Translations under genes and position numbers: made by a program | Assembly: GCF_964355755.1 (NCBI RefSeq) | Contig: NC_092675.1 | Coordinates: 19,172,912 to 19,236,911 of the forward strand | Direction: 5' to 3' | Source of the DNA: Antedon mediterranea | Taxonomy: Eukaryota; Echinodermata; Crinoidea; Comatulida; Antedonidae | Length of the DNA stretch: 64,000 nt | The notes under the pieces: model-generated | What the model was told of the DNA's origin: nothing | Database searches by the model: none | What the model saw: the letters and a program-made list of their open reading frames with translations, nothing else | Shown: positions 46,640 to 61,800 of the stretch, in pieces | Layout: the number at the start of each line of letters is the position of its first letter | Numbering within the stretch: position 1 is the first letter of the stretch

Positions 46640-49500
46640 TCCAATTAGTAGTAAATGAATAACAGATATACAATACCACAAGCTGACATGTATATACAGT
46701 ATATGTATATATAGTATATACTGTTCCTTCATGTATATACTGATACTGTTATATTTAAAAAATTTTACTTCAAGGAATACTGAGTTTGTACAGCTCCTAA
46801 AAAATATATGATTAGGAGATATGGAAAGCATAATGTACTCTGCTTCTACAATAACAGAACCAGATATTTAAAATAAATCTTCTAACATAAATAATGTGGA
46901 GAAAGTTGACAGTAGGTAGGTTTATTATCTCCTCACTCTTCAAACTTTATATCTATTATGTGCCGCTAGTAATGGTACCGTCAGTTTGAACAGCCTTGCC
47001 AATATTCTTAAAATTTTAAATTTAAAGATTAGAGATCTTGCAGAATTTAATTACATGTCTTAAACCTGATTTCTCTGAAGTGAAGAAATGTATTAAAGAT
47101 GGAAATTAGTTTTGAAATTGTGCAAATTTTAAGTGGAAAAAATCGTATATATACAGTTGTCTGTTGGGGTCTCTGAAGAAGATATGAATTTCTATTTAGG
47201 TCTCGGAAGAAGTCAGTAGATATACAAATTATCATTAGCCATAAAACCTATTTGGATATTACTGATTTGGAATGGCAAAAATCTTGTTTGTTTTTGTTAG
47301 TTTTTGCAATCAGACCGTAAGTGTTTTGATTACATGTCTCCACATGCCAAATTAAGGAATTAAAAATCACCCGAAGCAAACTGTATAACGACACGCTTCA
47401 CTGACCACATCATGAAGACACGGATAAGCTCATAAACAGAGTCACATGGTCGCTTTTACTAACAACTCGTAACAAACGGTACACAGTTGTATGGTGCTGT
47501 TAACATTTGGGAAGTAGGGTTCACTTAGCTTATTAACGACCTCCAGAGGCCTATTTCATTTCTTTCCTCAAGACAAAAATAAAATAAAGCATACATTATA
47601 TGTCTCTACACTGTATATTTGCTTACACTAAATTCTTGATTCTAAATGCATATGTTAGAGGCACTTTAGAGTACAATAAAACAATCAAGATGTGTAAAAT
47701 ATTTCAAATGTAAATCATAACAAAAATGTTACAATAATAATATATCTTTTTCAATTTATTTTATCTATCATTTCTTTTTTATTTTGTGGAAAGTGCAGAA
47801 AAGGTTTCAACCAAAATTATACATGTACCGTACTGACGCGGGTATAAGCCCATTCCTAACGTACTGTGAATTACCATGGTAACAAATCAGAAACAGGTAA
47901 TATTAATGACGTTCATATATCATCTCAACTAAAAATAAATATACCTAAAAAAAGACATTTTTTTTCCAATTTACTCTCTTTTCATAGAGTAGCTACTTCA
48001 ATAAATTTTAATGTAGATAAAAAATTGAAAATGCTTTTTGTTTAATGAAAACAGTGTGAAATATGGCTGTTGGAAAATTGATGTAAAAATGGGTGCCAAT
48101 CTAAAAGTTCAAGGTAATTTCAATATCGTTATCTATTTTTCTTAGCCTTATCAAAAAACAATCTAATTCCTAAAGTATTATCAGCAATAACATGGTTAGA
48201 TCTAATATCAAAAAGAAAAAGATAATTTTGTTTTACAAATTATAATTGTAATAACATTACAAATAATAATAATGTTCAATGCATTTATAGGAAATTGGAA
48301 TTGCAATTTAAATTTACTGAAACATTCGCCTCCGATGATTGTCATGCGCATGCGGCAAGATACGGCTTTGATCTGTGAAAACTATCTATACACCTCTTAA
48401 AAGTGATGCCACAAAATGACACACAAAATTCCTGTGGACATTCTTAACATGGCTTTTTGCCAAACGCTGTTATCGAATGAATATACAGGACAATTGTGTC
48501 AATTTGTACCGTCCCTACAAATTCAGTATAGGTAGTTTGTGAGGGTAAGGTTTCTAAAATGTCTATATTTTCCAATAAAATGCTTAAAAAGGATATAAAA
48601 TTTGTATAAATTTGACATCTTAAGAATAATTATATTGATACTCATGATCATCTTCCCCTACTTTATATCCCCTGAAGGTCAACTTTCGTAAAAAAATTAG
48701 ATCACCAATTAATAAAAGTAAGTAGTATTACAACACACATTAGGGTTTATGAATGTGTATTGATGAATGTTTTCAATTTTCACATCATAGCATGGACCTA
48801 TTCTAATTTATAGGTCCATGATAATAGCTCCTAAACTGTATTTAAAATTGTTAATGTATGATTAAATACAATCGTACATTATAATAAACTAAATGAATCG
48901 GCTTATAATTCAAATTTTACCCAAAAAAAAAGAAAAAAGAAACGGCCACAAATGATAAACTGTTTTTATAATTTTATCATAGAATTTGAAATATTCTAAA
49001 TTAATAGGTTTTAGAAAATTTATAAGGAACATTACTTTATTATTATTATTTACATATTTCAACATCATACTCTTAAAAATAAAATAAGGATTTTGCAGCG
49101 TAAAAAAAATTTTTTTAATAAAAAAAAAACACCAACTTCAATTTGTAGTTAAGTTGTACAATATACTAATAACAAAATAACATTTGATTTGTCCAATAGA
49201 TTTATCTTTTATCATTAGAACAAAAAATACTATTACTATATAATTAAATAAAACAAAATGCGATTTTTAAAATAAAAGTAGACTGAAAGACATTATTGTA
49301 TAAACTCTACTGCAAGAAAAAAAATCCAATTGAACGATTGTTTGATAAATGTGTGCCCAGTTTCTGTACATAAACTGATACCAAATGTTTTGAATATCTG
49401 ACAGATTACTTTTATATAGATAATATATAAATTGTAAGATGGCCACGGTGATCACAAAACATTGTTGAATCGAACAACACACAACTTGGGTGGCAACCTC
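46640..49500. other. AT-rich region downstream of UNC5
   Basis: No conserved coding block. A small palindromic TATATAC stretch lies at about 46690-46740, and at 47825 there is an isolated element end (GACGCGGGTATAAGCCC) related to 11170-11315. Confidence 0.4.
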
Positions 49501-49555
49501 TCACAATTCAGGTATCCACGCATTACTGTTGAACATGGGTGGGAAAAACGACTGC

Positions 49556-49561
49556 TTTATT
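49556..49561 (-). terminator. candidate UNC5 polyadenylation signal
   Basis: First AATAAA on the UNC5 strand (GCAGAATAAAGC) about 155 bases after the stop. A longer 3' UTR is possible. Confidence 0.4.
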
Positions 49562-49715
49562 CTGCATTTTGTTATACCTTTCTTTCAAAATTTTCGCAAA
49601 ATTGTCCGACAAGGAATATCCACACAAGGACGCACTTTTTGTTATAACATTTTTGACTGATTATCGTTCAGTGTACATAACTTTGAATGTATTTACAATT
49701 TCGATAAAAGTGTTT

Positions 49716-49887
49716 TTATAGCCATGATGTCAGTTGCTTTTCAATGACTGCGACGGCATCTGGTCGTCCCATCTCTTGAAATACACCAAGTAAATCCATG
49801 AGGGCACCTTCTTCTCTGTGCAATGCTTCCCATAAATCAAGGATTAAGTCAGTAGGGCTAGGCCTAACTGCAAAATAGTTTGTATAC
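49716..49887 (-). CDS. UNC5: UNC5 last exon: second half of death domain, stop
   Basis: Acceptor TATTTCAG. Codes YTNYFAVRPSPTDLILDLWE, ALHREEGALMDLLGVFQEMG and RPDAVAVIEKQLTSWL, then TAA. SPT-x-LILDLWEAL is the conserved death-domain helix block of UNC5. The C-terminal residues after AVAVIE diverge from vertebrates. Confidence 0.95.
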
Positions 49888-52800
49888 CTGAAATATAACA
49901 ACAATCAAATTCGTATTTAGGTATAGCATATTTTAATTTAACAGTAACTAAATCATAAAATGCTACATCATTGTTGCCTACATGTCCTAGGCATGTGATC
50001 CTACTACCATTTTACTTCTTTTAGGCAAATCTGAGCAATTTAAAAGACCACTTGTTACTATTGTTAACATTTGGTAGTGTGTTTTGTTTGTGTTTTTTTC
50101 TCCGTTTTTAGTAGGCCATTGTATTCCATCCCGGTTTCAGCCTTTAGACGCATGCTTATTTGTCAGTGACGTACACCTGAATATACTAGAAAAACCACCC
50201 TGTTTGACCTCCAAACAATTTTGACCTCCATCTGTACATTTTTGATGTTTTTATGTTTATTGTAATTTTTAAGTTATGTGTCTATCTTATTTTTAATTTG
50301 TAATTTTTTTTTTTATTTTAAAATGTGTGGAGAAACTAATAAAACAAACAAACAAACAAATGTTATTATTTTGCTTTGCTTCCGGATCTTATTTAACATG
50401 TAATGGCAAATACATATTTTAAGTTTAATGAGATTGGCTAAGCTAGTGATTAGACTGTTTTTTTTCCCAATAATTCATCGAATATTAAACAAATCTAATA
50501 ATCACAATGAACTTTACCAGTCAGACTTCTGACTGATACCATAGTTAAATGGAGATCAAAGTCTACAACATTATATACTTATACGCATCAATATAAATGT
50601 AAATAACTGCAAAATGGCAAAGGGAAACACTGCTAAAAGGAATAATTAAACTATAGAATTACTACAGTTACTTGAGGCAATATACAGTATACCAAATTAT
50701 TTGTTAAAAGTTAAATGTACTTTATGGTACATACTAAAAATTTCATTTGTAAATAATTTGTTTTTTAAATTATCTGTTATTGTTGTCTATAAAGTAGGTA
50801 GACTACTGGCCCTAGTACAAGCAGTTTGCTTTTTTTAAATATATTAAGAAAAAAAGAAATCTTAAAAATTAATAAAAATAAAGGGAAGACCATTAAATCA
50901 GAATGGCATTATTGTATTGTATAAACCCCCTTGTTTTATTGTTAAATCTATTAATTGTATTCAGTGTTATCTTTAATTTCACTTTAATAGATAATTGGTT
51001 TCAGACATGCTGAGTATTCACTTATCTGTGGCTGCATTAGTAACCAAGTAGTTAGTAACCCCTTGTGTACAATCTTACCTATCAACTCCTAGCTTCACAG
51101 CCAACAACCTCCAATCATTCCCTCTTGATTTTGGTGGGTCTAGCACTTCACAAAGTTCTATTCTATATGGCCTACAGATTCTAAAGGCCTTGTTCGGTGG
51201 TTCTATCCTCATTGAGTTACCCGTGTCATGTTCAGAACAACAGTTTGATTTTTGTTCCAAGTCCATCTAAAGAGAAAATAATTTATTTTCAAAATAGCAT
51301 TTAAATAAAATACATGTAGTTGAGTTAGCCTGATAGCATAGGTTATTAATCAGCTGTGTTGATGTTGATATCTGGTACAGGATAATTTGTAATACTATGC
51401 CAAAATATGCATGATATTACAGACATTTTATGGTTTAAATTCGATTTTAGATTCAGAGAGGTTATTGAAATGAGTAGAATCTGGTTTATGTACAGTAGGT
51501 ATACAGTCAAATCTTGTGAAATCCTACTCCTCAAAACTCTCCCAAAATCAGGTCGACTCCTAGAAACTCTCCCTTAACCAGACTCCCTAAAACTCTCCCT
51601 AACCCAAACTCCCTAAAACTCTCCCTAAACCAAACTACCTAAAACTCTCTCTAAACCAGGCTTCCTGCAACTCTCTCTTAACCAGACTCCCTGAAACTAT
51701 CCCTAAAACTCTCCCTAAACTAAACTCCCTAAAACTCTCTCTAAACCAGGCTTCTTGAAACTCTTACTAAAACTCTCTCTAAACCAGGCTCCCATGTCTT
51801 TTCTACAACGTGCATTCTTAATATTACACTATCCAACGGTGTTAGGTTTTGAAGAGTGGACTTTACAAACAATTTATTTGCTTACTTCATCTGCAGTTCT
51901 TGTGATCTGCAGTGATTGTGTATTGCTGTCGATTCCTTGTGAAACTTCTATTCTACAGTGTACCATTCCAACCGATGCTTCTGTCCTCTCCAGTTGAAAT
52001 GAACAGTGCAACGTGCTGGATGCTCCACTCCAGATATGGCAAAATGGAATTTCCTTTAAAAGACAAACAGACTCATAAATATCGTATTTACATTAATATT
52101 GATGAACTATTTTACTACCGTATGGTTTCATCACGTAGCAATTAGTTGAAACTCGTTGGAATGTACCATACAGTTGTTTTAACATAAATGGTTAATGATT
52201 GTTTCACCGAGATAGCAAGAGATAGTTTGACAGTGCTGGAGTAATATGGTGTGGATTTGTTTGCATATAAATTAATTTAAATGATGCCTGCATTCTTCTA
52301 TGGCTAGACTTCTTCAGTTGAGCTGCCATATTAACTAAAGAAGTTAACGAAACAGTCTTGACACACGCAAGTTTTACACTATTTTTATGATATCTTAAAT
52401 ACCTGATAATTTGCAGCCAATTTACTCCTCCAACCAGTCATAATTTCCTCAATGCTTAAACACAGATTTGTGCCTGAATATCGAAATTGTATAATTTGTG
52501 GCTTCTGTAGTAAAACACCTCCTTGTTTATGCTCTGTTTGAAGAACACTCTAAAAAAAAACAAAAACAAAATTGTTGCTTTTACATTTTAGTGATACAAA
52601 AACCTGTGTAAATTGTAAAACAAAAGGTTTAGATTAGAAATTTGTCTTTATGTGTCCTTTCTTGAAAGTACAATTTTGTCTATATTTCATACTTCAACAT
52701 TTAATTAATAGGCCATTAAATTAAATATTTCATTTTTGCAATGAACCAGCTGTGACTAAGTTATGAAACATATTGATGTTGACATAGTGATTTGTTTAGT

Positions 52801-55800
52801 TGATTTTCAACATGATCTTGTAGGTAATACAATAAAAATATGCAACTAAATCCTTTTAGTTCTCGCTTACAAGGGATTTAATTGTGACAATAATAGACAA
52901 TTATTTCCATAGGGTTACATACATTGTTTTATGTACGTAAACATCAACCCAAAAGCACATAACAGATAACCACACATATGGTTGAAGTAAATAAACAAAA
53001 AACAAATACAATAATGTATTTTTATTTAATGCACAAATATAAACTGGATTGACCGTGACACATTTATAATTCAGACAAATCCTTTTAGTTCTCGCCTAGA
53101 GACTACAAACCCGAGTCAAGCGTGTAGCCTTATTGGCTAATAGTTTCATCATCAGCGATCCACGGACCAACGGTTTGCGGACTATTGTCTGCTAAACGAT
53201 GTGACATTTAGATTTACGATGTCAATAAAAGATGTAATGATGAATGATGTCTGCGAGAAAAAATGTCAAATACTATTGTAACTGTTGAAAGTTAGCAAAA
53301 GATAATACAAAAACAAATGAGTTTATCGATTGTCATTAGAAATGGCCTGGGATTGACCATTATGCATGGACAATTTGTATGACGACGTCAGCAATTCAGA
53401 GATGCACATACTGGGAGATAAAGTATACTAATTAATGAAATTTATTGTCATAAATAAAAAATTCAGGAAACATATTTTTTGTTTTGTATAAACAATTTTA
53501 GTATGTCAGGAAATTTCAGAGTTACTATACAAATAACAAATACATTTTTAATCTAAAGCAAGCTTGATGAAGGCCATAGACAGTACGTTGGTAGTACTAC
53601 TTTTTGACATCAACCCACACCAATTTTGATAGCTTTTAAATATTTATGATTTATATTTCAAAAAGAATGTCATTAAAATGAACATTTAGAATATGTATCC
53701 TCGTAGATAAATTCCAAATTCAACATTTTTCCACCTTTAAAAGATGGATATTTCCATTGTAATGTAAGATTTAGTTAAACGACAAGAAGAAAAAGAACAA
53801 ATATACAAAGATGTTTATGAAATGACAAGGTTTCAAGTTCAAATAGGATGTATTAAGTGTTAAATATATAAATACTAATGTTACCTTGGACAAAATTATG
53901 CCAAAAAACTCATAAAACAGTTTTCAATGCTAAACAACCACATGCTTGTAAAATTATTGCATAACACCATTGATGATTATTAATATTTGAAAATCGATTC
54001 CACTGATCATCAATTTAGTATTCTGCTTGCATGTTTCATATTATAACTCTGACATTCAAATAATACATGTTTTTATAGGACCTTTATCAACTTTGACAAA
54101 GACCATAGATTCAATATAACATGCTATAAAGCAGATTGTTTTTATTGCTATACTGCAACATTTGAAACATCAGGTATTCAGTGAGAGGTGATGATTACAA
54201 AAATAGTATTAAAGATACAGAATTAAACATTACATTGCTAATTGGACAATTATAAAGAATTACCATACTCTAAAAAACAAAGATCTAACATGTGTATAAA
54301 TAATTCAATGGAAGGTGACATGATGCAGTTAAAGCATAGAGATATTATAGTGTTATCTCTATGGTTTTAATGATTGAAAAAAAAAACAATGTTTGTCTCA
54401 AGATGTTGAAAATTGCGAAAATGCGTCCAACACCCTAACAATCGATATTACGTTTAATTAAAATGATATCCTTTAAATCGTGAAAATTAAGAATCGGTTA
54501 CAAAATCGGCCAATCAAATATCTAGTCTAATAAATTTTCTGAATAAGAAGACGCAATAATATTCTTGTTTTGAAGTCAATCTCCTGGTTATGGATCCTCG
54601 CATGCGTAATTCCGTGGAACATCTTTTAACTTTCTTCTCGCATAATACAAGGATTACAGGGGACTAGTGTAACCAGACTATCTGGCTGCACAGGAAAGAA
54701 AAACTAACCACGCACATCATAAACATGATTGAAATTTATATAAAACAATTTTAATGAATTTATTATAACATAAAACACGTTTGAGAGTTGGGTTATATAT
54801 CACTGGTAACTAGTCCGTGTCATTGAAAAAAGTTGATTAATAATAATAACAAATTTGTATCCATTAGGAGTGGAATTATGATAAAATTTTACCCATTAGG
54901 ATTTAAAGTTAGGGATTGCAAAGTAATTTAAGTTTAACACTTATATGTTCCAGAATGCTTATATCAACCTGCTATCCCGGGCTGCTATCCATCATGTTAT
55001 TTCAGAATAGCCTAAAACACTTTATTTATTTTATTTATTTTATTCAGTTCACAACGCCACTAACAGGTTGAATCTTTGTCTACACTATCATCAAACTAGT
55101 TTGAGAAAAAAGCATGATTTACCCAAATATGGTAATGATATGCCCAAATATGACATCATCATGTCCATATATGGGCATATCAAATTTTGTTGTCACATAA
55201 ATGTTGATAGTGTAGACAGAGCTTTAATCTATGACAGTGCTGCTTGGTTTGGAAGAATGTGCTCAATACATAGAATAATATTGGATATGTTAGATAAGTA
55301 AATATGCACATAAGTGCTGTAATTATTAATTTATAAAACAATTTTCTACTTTGATAATTTAACAATTTCCTATCCTATCATTAGGTGGTAAATTATAATG
55401 GTACTTAGCAAGAATTCTTAAACATATCCAGTATATATATTAACATCAACATGTTAATGAACACATTTAAATCATGGTCAAGTAAGGAATTAGTGCTAAT
55501 GACTAAATTGTTCGTGATTGAAAAGCAACAACTTCTAACGATGCAGTTGTTGTGACAGTACAATTTAAAAAATGGAATCAACATTGGTACGGTAATCGAG
55601 ACCGAAACACTCGTTAATTTATCAAGAATATTTTGAAGAATAAAAACCCACATAAATCTTTATCTAACTGAGCACTGTACATAATAAAACACATTCTGAT
55701 TTGAATACATGCTAAGTAGCTAAGTCTTGCACTTTACTTAGATTTCCTTTTAGTAAGTTGTACTAAAATCAATCACAATATCTGTTTGTCTATAAATCCA

Positions 55801-58800
55801 AATAATTTCCTACTTGCTTAACTTATTAGTTTAATACATCTGCTTGAGATTTGTATCAATCAATTGCTTTCTTAACCTTAAAAGGAGATGGGGAAGGGAA
55901 TTTAAGAGTAAAGAAAGATATTCACCCACTCTTACATGAAAAACACTATTGAGGTCCATTGAGTTAACCTTATACCAAGTTTAGTTTGTACATACGGTCA
56001 ACTCTCCCAATACTGTACACCTTTGGGCTGGTCAAATATGTTCGGAATATGTTTTAAAGGTAAAAGGTAATTTGTGACCATCTGAAAAATATGGTATTGG
56101 GAGCATTTCTGGTTTCAAAGACTAAGATATTGGGAGAGTTGACGGTATCATAAGATAATCAGTTTACTCTATTTCTCCATAAAATAATTTTGCCACGAAT
56201 TCAAGCAATAAAATTTGATTTTTGTATACTGATCTGTTTTTCATCTTCAGAAATAAATTTGATTAAAAAAAATGAATAATTCATACCAAATAATTATTAT
56301 TTAAGCCTGTTGAACTAATTTTCAAAAATGTCGACAAATTTAAATAGCATTCTAATCCAGCGCACATGAAGCTGCGATGTAATTAGCCTGAGGTGCTGCG
56401 TACATAACCCAACCATGGAGGTTTATACCTCCATGACCCAACAGTAATGCAGGCTTACACATTTGTTCTTGTTTATCATATATATCCTTGTAATACTCTT
56501 TGTATCAACAGTGCTTATATTATGTCAGTCTGTACTTTGTTGGTTTAGTAAAATGTAATTCAAGTAAACATGGTTATAGAATATTTCTATGCCAATACGT
56601 ACAATGATACTAGATAGGAATGTTTATGAATTTAAATGTACATGGCACAAGGGAAGAACAACCATGCCATCTGTTGATCTGGGCTTCCATGGTTGATTTG
56701 CTACAGATGCAACATTAATATTGAGTGAGTATTCATATGGTGTTTATTCAAATTATTGAAAAATGCAAGTAATATAGGCCTTGATAGTAAGCACAAAACC
56801 CATGTTACTTAACATTAAAAAATAAATGTTTGACAATAAAAACACAATCTGTAAACACATTTTTGCTGGTTTAATAATATATGTTAATCTCTGTCTACAC
56901 TATCAAACTAGTTTGACAAAAAAGTGAGTGTGCCCAAATATGGTAGTGATATGACATCATCATGTCCATATATAGGCACATCACATTGACAGTGTAGACA
57001 GAGCTTAAGCCTTCATGTTCCCAGAGTTTGTTATTCCTTTTAATCACCAGTTTCCGCCAGCATTAATGAACCATTGTCGATTAAACTCATTCAAGAGTAT
57101 TATCTCACGATAGATAATCTTCTTGTTTTTTAAGGAAACAATTTTTGCTTGTTCACTCTATTCATACGTAAAACATGATTGATGATTATAATTTATGTAC
57201 AAGTAATCTGAATATCCTTTAGTTGTGATTAACAAAAAAGGCAAATTAAAAACATGTTTAAGATCTATTTTTAATGTTAATTAATGAGGAAATGTGGTCC
57301 GATTAAATGTGTATTTTGCATTTGCTTCTAAAATTCTCCGATTGAAACATAAAATTGAGTTCATGTGTTATCAAAATAAAATCACTTACCATATTAAAAA
57401 CAAATATGAAATAACTGAGTTCATATTAAATATTCTGGTCAGCAAGAAGAAATAAAGTATGGTGTGCAAAAGACTTTTGGTGGAACTAAACATAATTTTG
57501 TCCTATTTGTGCTTCCCATAAGCATGATGTTAGGCAGCCTTGCTTGGATGCAGTTTTGGTGGTACCGTTTCTAGGCCCAAAAACGACCCAACTGCACATC
57601 AGTGAATAGGTCCTAAGTTGTCACAAACGAAGAGTCACATACAAACATGAAAGAACATCAACATCAATCAAATTTTCTTACCTCCAAAGCATCTGGTGTA
57701 TTATCAACAACATAAATACGAATGTTGTAATCGATTGCCGTACTTAAACATGGCGCAAAAGCTGCTAACTGTAACAGTTTCATCGGGTGTCTGTCATGGT
57801 TTGGTTCTCCTACGAGACAGTACCAGCCTAGGTGGTCCACAACCATTGAACACGTGTCATGATTAAGCTGACAATACACACTTGTGTTAATTGTTTCTTC
57901 ACCAAGTGTTGCTATTTTCTATTGAAAATAAAAACATTTTATCCATTTATTTTGGAACTAATAATGTTAACTTATTGTTATTTTATTTTTTATATATTAT
58001 ATTTTAATCACAATTATTACTGATATTTGTTGTTCTCTAATTATTACTAGGCATTTTTTACAGCAAATATCAATATTTCATGTGCTGTTTTTTGTCATGT
58101 ACTGTAACCTGTAGTCTTGTTAGTGGGTCAAGCTTAAAGTATCATACTTATTTGACCTCCTTTCACACTTCTTTGTTTTGTTTTTTAAAGTACAAGTATC
58201 TCTATATATTTTGTTTAAATTAGTTTGATTACCTTAATGTTTATTACTATGATACCCGTTTCATTGTTTCACATAACTTGTATTATTTTTGAAGTGTGAA
58301 AAATTGAATAAAAGAAAAAAAGAACAAAAGAAAAAGAAAGAAAACTAATGGTCTATCAGTAGACATAATGTTTGAGGGGTAGTGATATTTCTCTCCAAGC
58401 TTATACAGTTTTGAAATGTACTTTTTCTAGCTTTGTAACTCATTTTTAATTTTCAATTTTGTTTGTCAATTAATCCTTTTTTCTTCTTTAGACAGTTGAA
58501 CAACATGGTTAATGCATACTAAACAAAAATTACTGTTGAAAAGTGTTTTCTTTTTATTTATATGTAAATGTATTATTTTATATCAGATAATATTATTATT
58601 TTTAAAATCTACAATTAGTAGTTAGATTTTAATGCGATATATATATGAATATGGATAACTACTAATAAAAAGATAAGTTCTTCCAAGCTTTTGGAAAACA
58701 CTATAGCTTCAAAAGTTGGTAGGTATTTTATCTATCTAAGAAATTTTATTTAGAGCATGCTGTACAATACATTAAAAATTAAATTATTCCCTATGAAAAA

Positions 58801-61800
58801 ACATTACACTTAATAGTGATATATGATGTGTACAATGGTAGTCTTTAAAACATAGTCACGTTTATTTTGTATGTTTTTTCTAAATTGTTCATGCATCAAT
58901 TTATTAATAGCCTTGTGGGAATGTATGAAAAATTACGAGAGAGCCTGTTATAAATAACAGTTGTATCTAACTAAAATTGTTATGTAGATTAATGACAAAG
59001 AAAAAATAAGACATTTTAAAGCTACAGTACTCAGGTAAGCTAAAAATATAAAAGGAAGCCATAAAAAACAACAATAAAACCCATATTTAGTGAAATGTAT
59101 TCTTAAACTACTTGTTACTGATGTAAGCCCACACCCTGTGTACATACACTCTTACTTTTAGAAATGGCAAACACATTTATGCACATCAAAAGATTATTTT
59201 TCGGTACTATAATACCTGCCTAGTATACGAACGGTAAACAACAACCCACATGGTAACCAAGACCATACAGTAGTACCATTATACATTGCATCCAAGGGTA
59301 GATCCTCAAATTAATAAACAAAAGGGGGCATGAAGTGATGATACAATATAAGTATTCACTTTAAACATAAAATATTTTTCTTGCATTTGAGTTAAACAAT
59401 TTTCTAGAGGGAACCTAGCCATTTAAACATCTCTTAAACTGATCCCCACAGAATGTGCACACAACAAATTCAGCTGATAGCACTCAACCACATATCAGAT
59501 CATGACTTCCTCTGACCATATAACCCTTGTTCGCCCTATCAATTCATTACTTCTCATTTATTACAGTCTCTTTTCAATTTATCTTTCGATTAGCAACCTC
59601 TTGAACAATATTCATATCCATTAATTCAATCACTTATTCAATTTATTCTACTGTTACTCATCAACCATTTCCAACTGTTTTTCTCATTTGTGTTCATAAA
59701 ACGCATTAACAATAATGTTCCGGTATCAGGTTGTGTTTCATTCCCTATTTATTAAATCGCCTAGCAGAAAATAAAGAATTGTCTAATAAATGTAGAATTT
59801 CCTCTGGCAAGTATGATCGTAATGTAATGTTAAATCTAAGTTAATGGTTATTTTCAAGATATGTTTGAGGCATAGTATTTATTGGTAATATATTTTTGAG
59901 GATTGAAATATATGTTAGAGTTAATATTTGAGATTGTGATCTATTTCTTTTACTTTTATTGTTTTATAACATTTTTCAAGTAATTGTGTCAATAAGTAAT
60001 AAACAAATGAGGTTACGTCTAGACAATTATCGTATTCGTATGGGACTTTACTGTTGAGTATAGTTTTTCTGTTAAGTAAATATTTAATGGGATATTTTAA
60101 GCACTGAGATTGTTCTTAACGAAAAAGTTTGCATTGTTTAAAGTTTCCTATTCGAACTCAAATACAAAAAAGTACTCTATGGATCTTTTTGTTGACTACG
60201 AAAGTTCACAATCAAATACGACAATTGTGAGAATTAATATTTGCGATGACACTCTAAATTGGAACCACTGACCGCCCTGGAAGTAACTATTCACGTATGG
60301 TAAGATAATACAAAAATCGGCATAGATGTTTTAGTGTTTCTAAAGGCACCTAATTGATCATTTACAGTCATTGTATTATTAACATGATGTACTTTAAATT
60401 TAATGTGTTATATAATATACTTTTATATAAAATTTCCTTTGAAAGTAGTAAAATTTTATGCAATATTTGCATTATATTTCACAATTATAATGTCTTTGAA
60501 AATATCCATTAATAAAAAATACCATTGTTATAGATGTTGTCCTACTTTACAAATGTATCTCATTATTATGTATTTTAAGAATACATTTTATTCTATAAAA
60601 AATATCATTTGTATAAGGCGGAGAAATAATTTAAAAATAAATTATAGTATAAAATAATTTGTCTGAGGAGAACAAATTATTTGTGTGTCAAGAATGATAA
60701 ATGTATAAAGGTTAACATAAATAATATTAAGATGAATTAAGTAACTTTTGATGTAACTTTGTTATTTGGAAAAAGAATTTACTTAAAAGAGTTTACAATA
60801 TAACCATAAAAATAAAAATAAGAACATTTCTGTTGGGAGAATTAGTCTAATGTGTGAAATAATATCATAATTATCAAGGTAATCTGATTGTACAATTTTT
60901 AGATTATTCTCAATTTACCCTAATTCCTACCCCCAAATGTCACACCCAGTGAGTATTTTGCAATGCCTTTTTCACATAGTCATGACGCCAATCTGAGGAT
61001 GAGAATTCACTCAGGTGGATCGTTACCCATATTATTCAACCCTAGAGATTGTCTGTGAAACATTATCTCGCAGTATTTTGTATTACCTAATGATTTCTAA
61101 GTTTCAATAAATATTCTAATAATCACAGACTGTAGCAATCTTGTGAAATTTAGTGTGATGAAAAGATGGAAAATGTAATAAAATATTTCTATTTGCAAAT
61201 TTGAAATAATAAATATATGATATGATATAGAGTCTGTTACACAGAAATAACAGAAACTTTATTTAATATTCTTTCAGAATAACATTCAATAATCGTAGCC
61301 TCGTTATAACTTTGTTGTCAGAGGTAATGACATCAAACAGTATTTTTGCTTTTGGCACATGTCTCGAAATATAGGACGAAAACAATTGTAACCAAATTTA
61401 GAAGAATTTTATGTTTTAATCTACATTGCAATGAGAAATATATATCTATGATAGTTGACCATTTTATAAAATGAAATGTACTTTTTTGGATTTGAAGGAA
61501 TATTAAAATATATATAATCTGATTAATTTACTAAAATCCAGATGTGTACACATCTACAGCCAATAAATAATAGAAACGTGTACATTTTAAATTTAGAATT
61601 ACAACTTTTAATTGTGTTTTTTTTATTGTAATCATTTGTTTTATATATGACAGCTGTATACTTCCTTTTTATACTTGGATTCGGTTATGTAATTAATTTT
61701 ATATGCGTTTTACTTGAGAGGTAGCAAAATTTATGTTTACAAGATGCATATAGTATCTTTATAATGAATATGTAGAAAAAAGAAAATTTACCAATATTGT

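Noticed and set aside
51755-52145. Two + strand frames of about 80 codons
   Set aside because: They are antisense shadows of the UNC5 exon at 51886-52053 and of the minisatellite.
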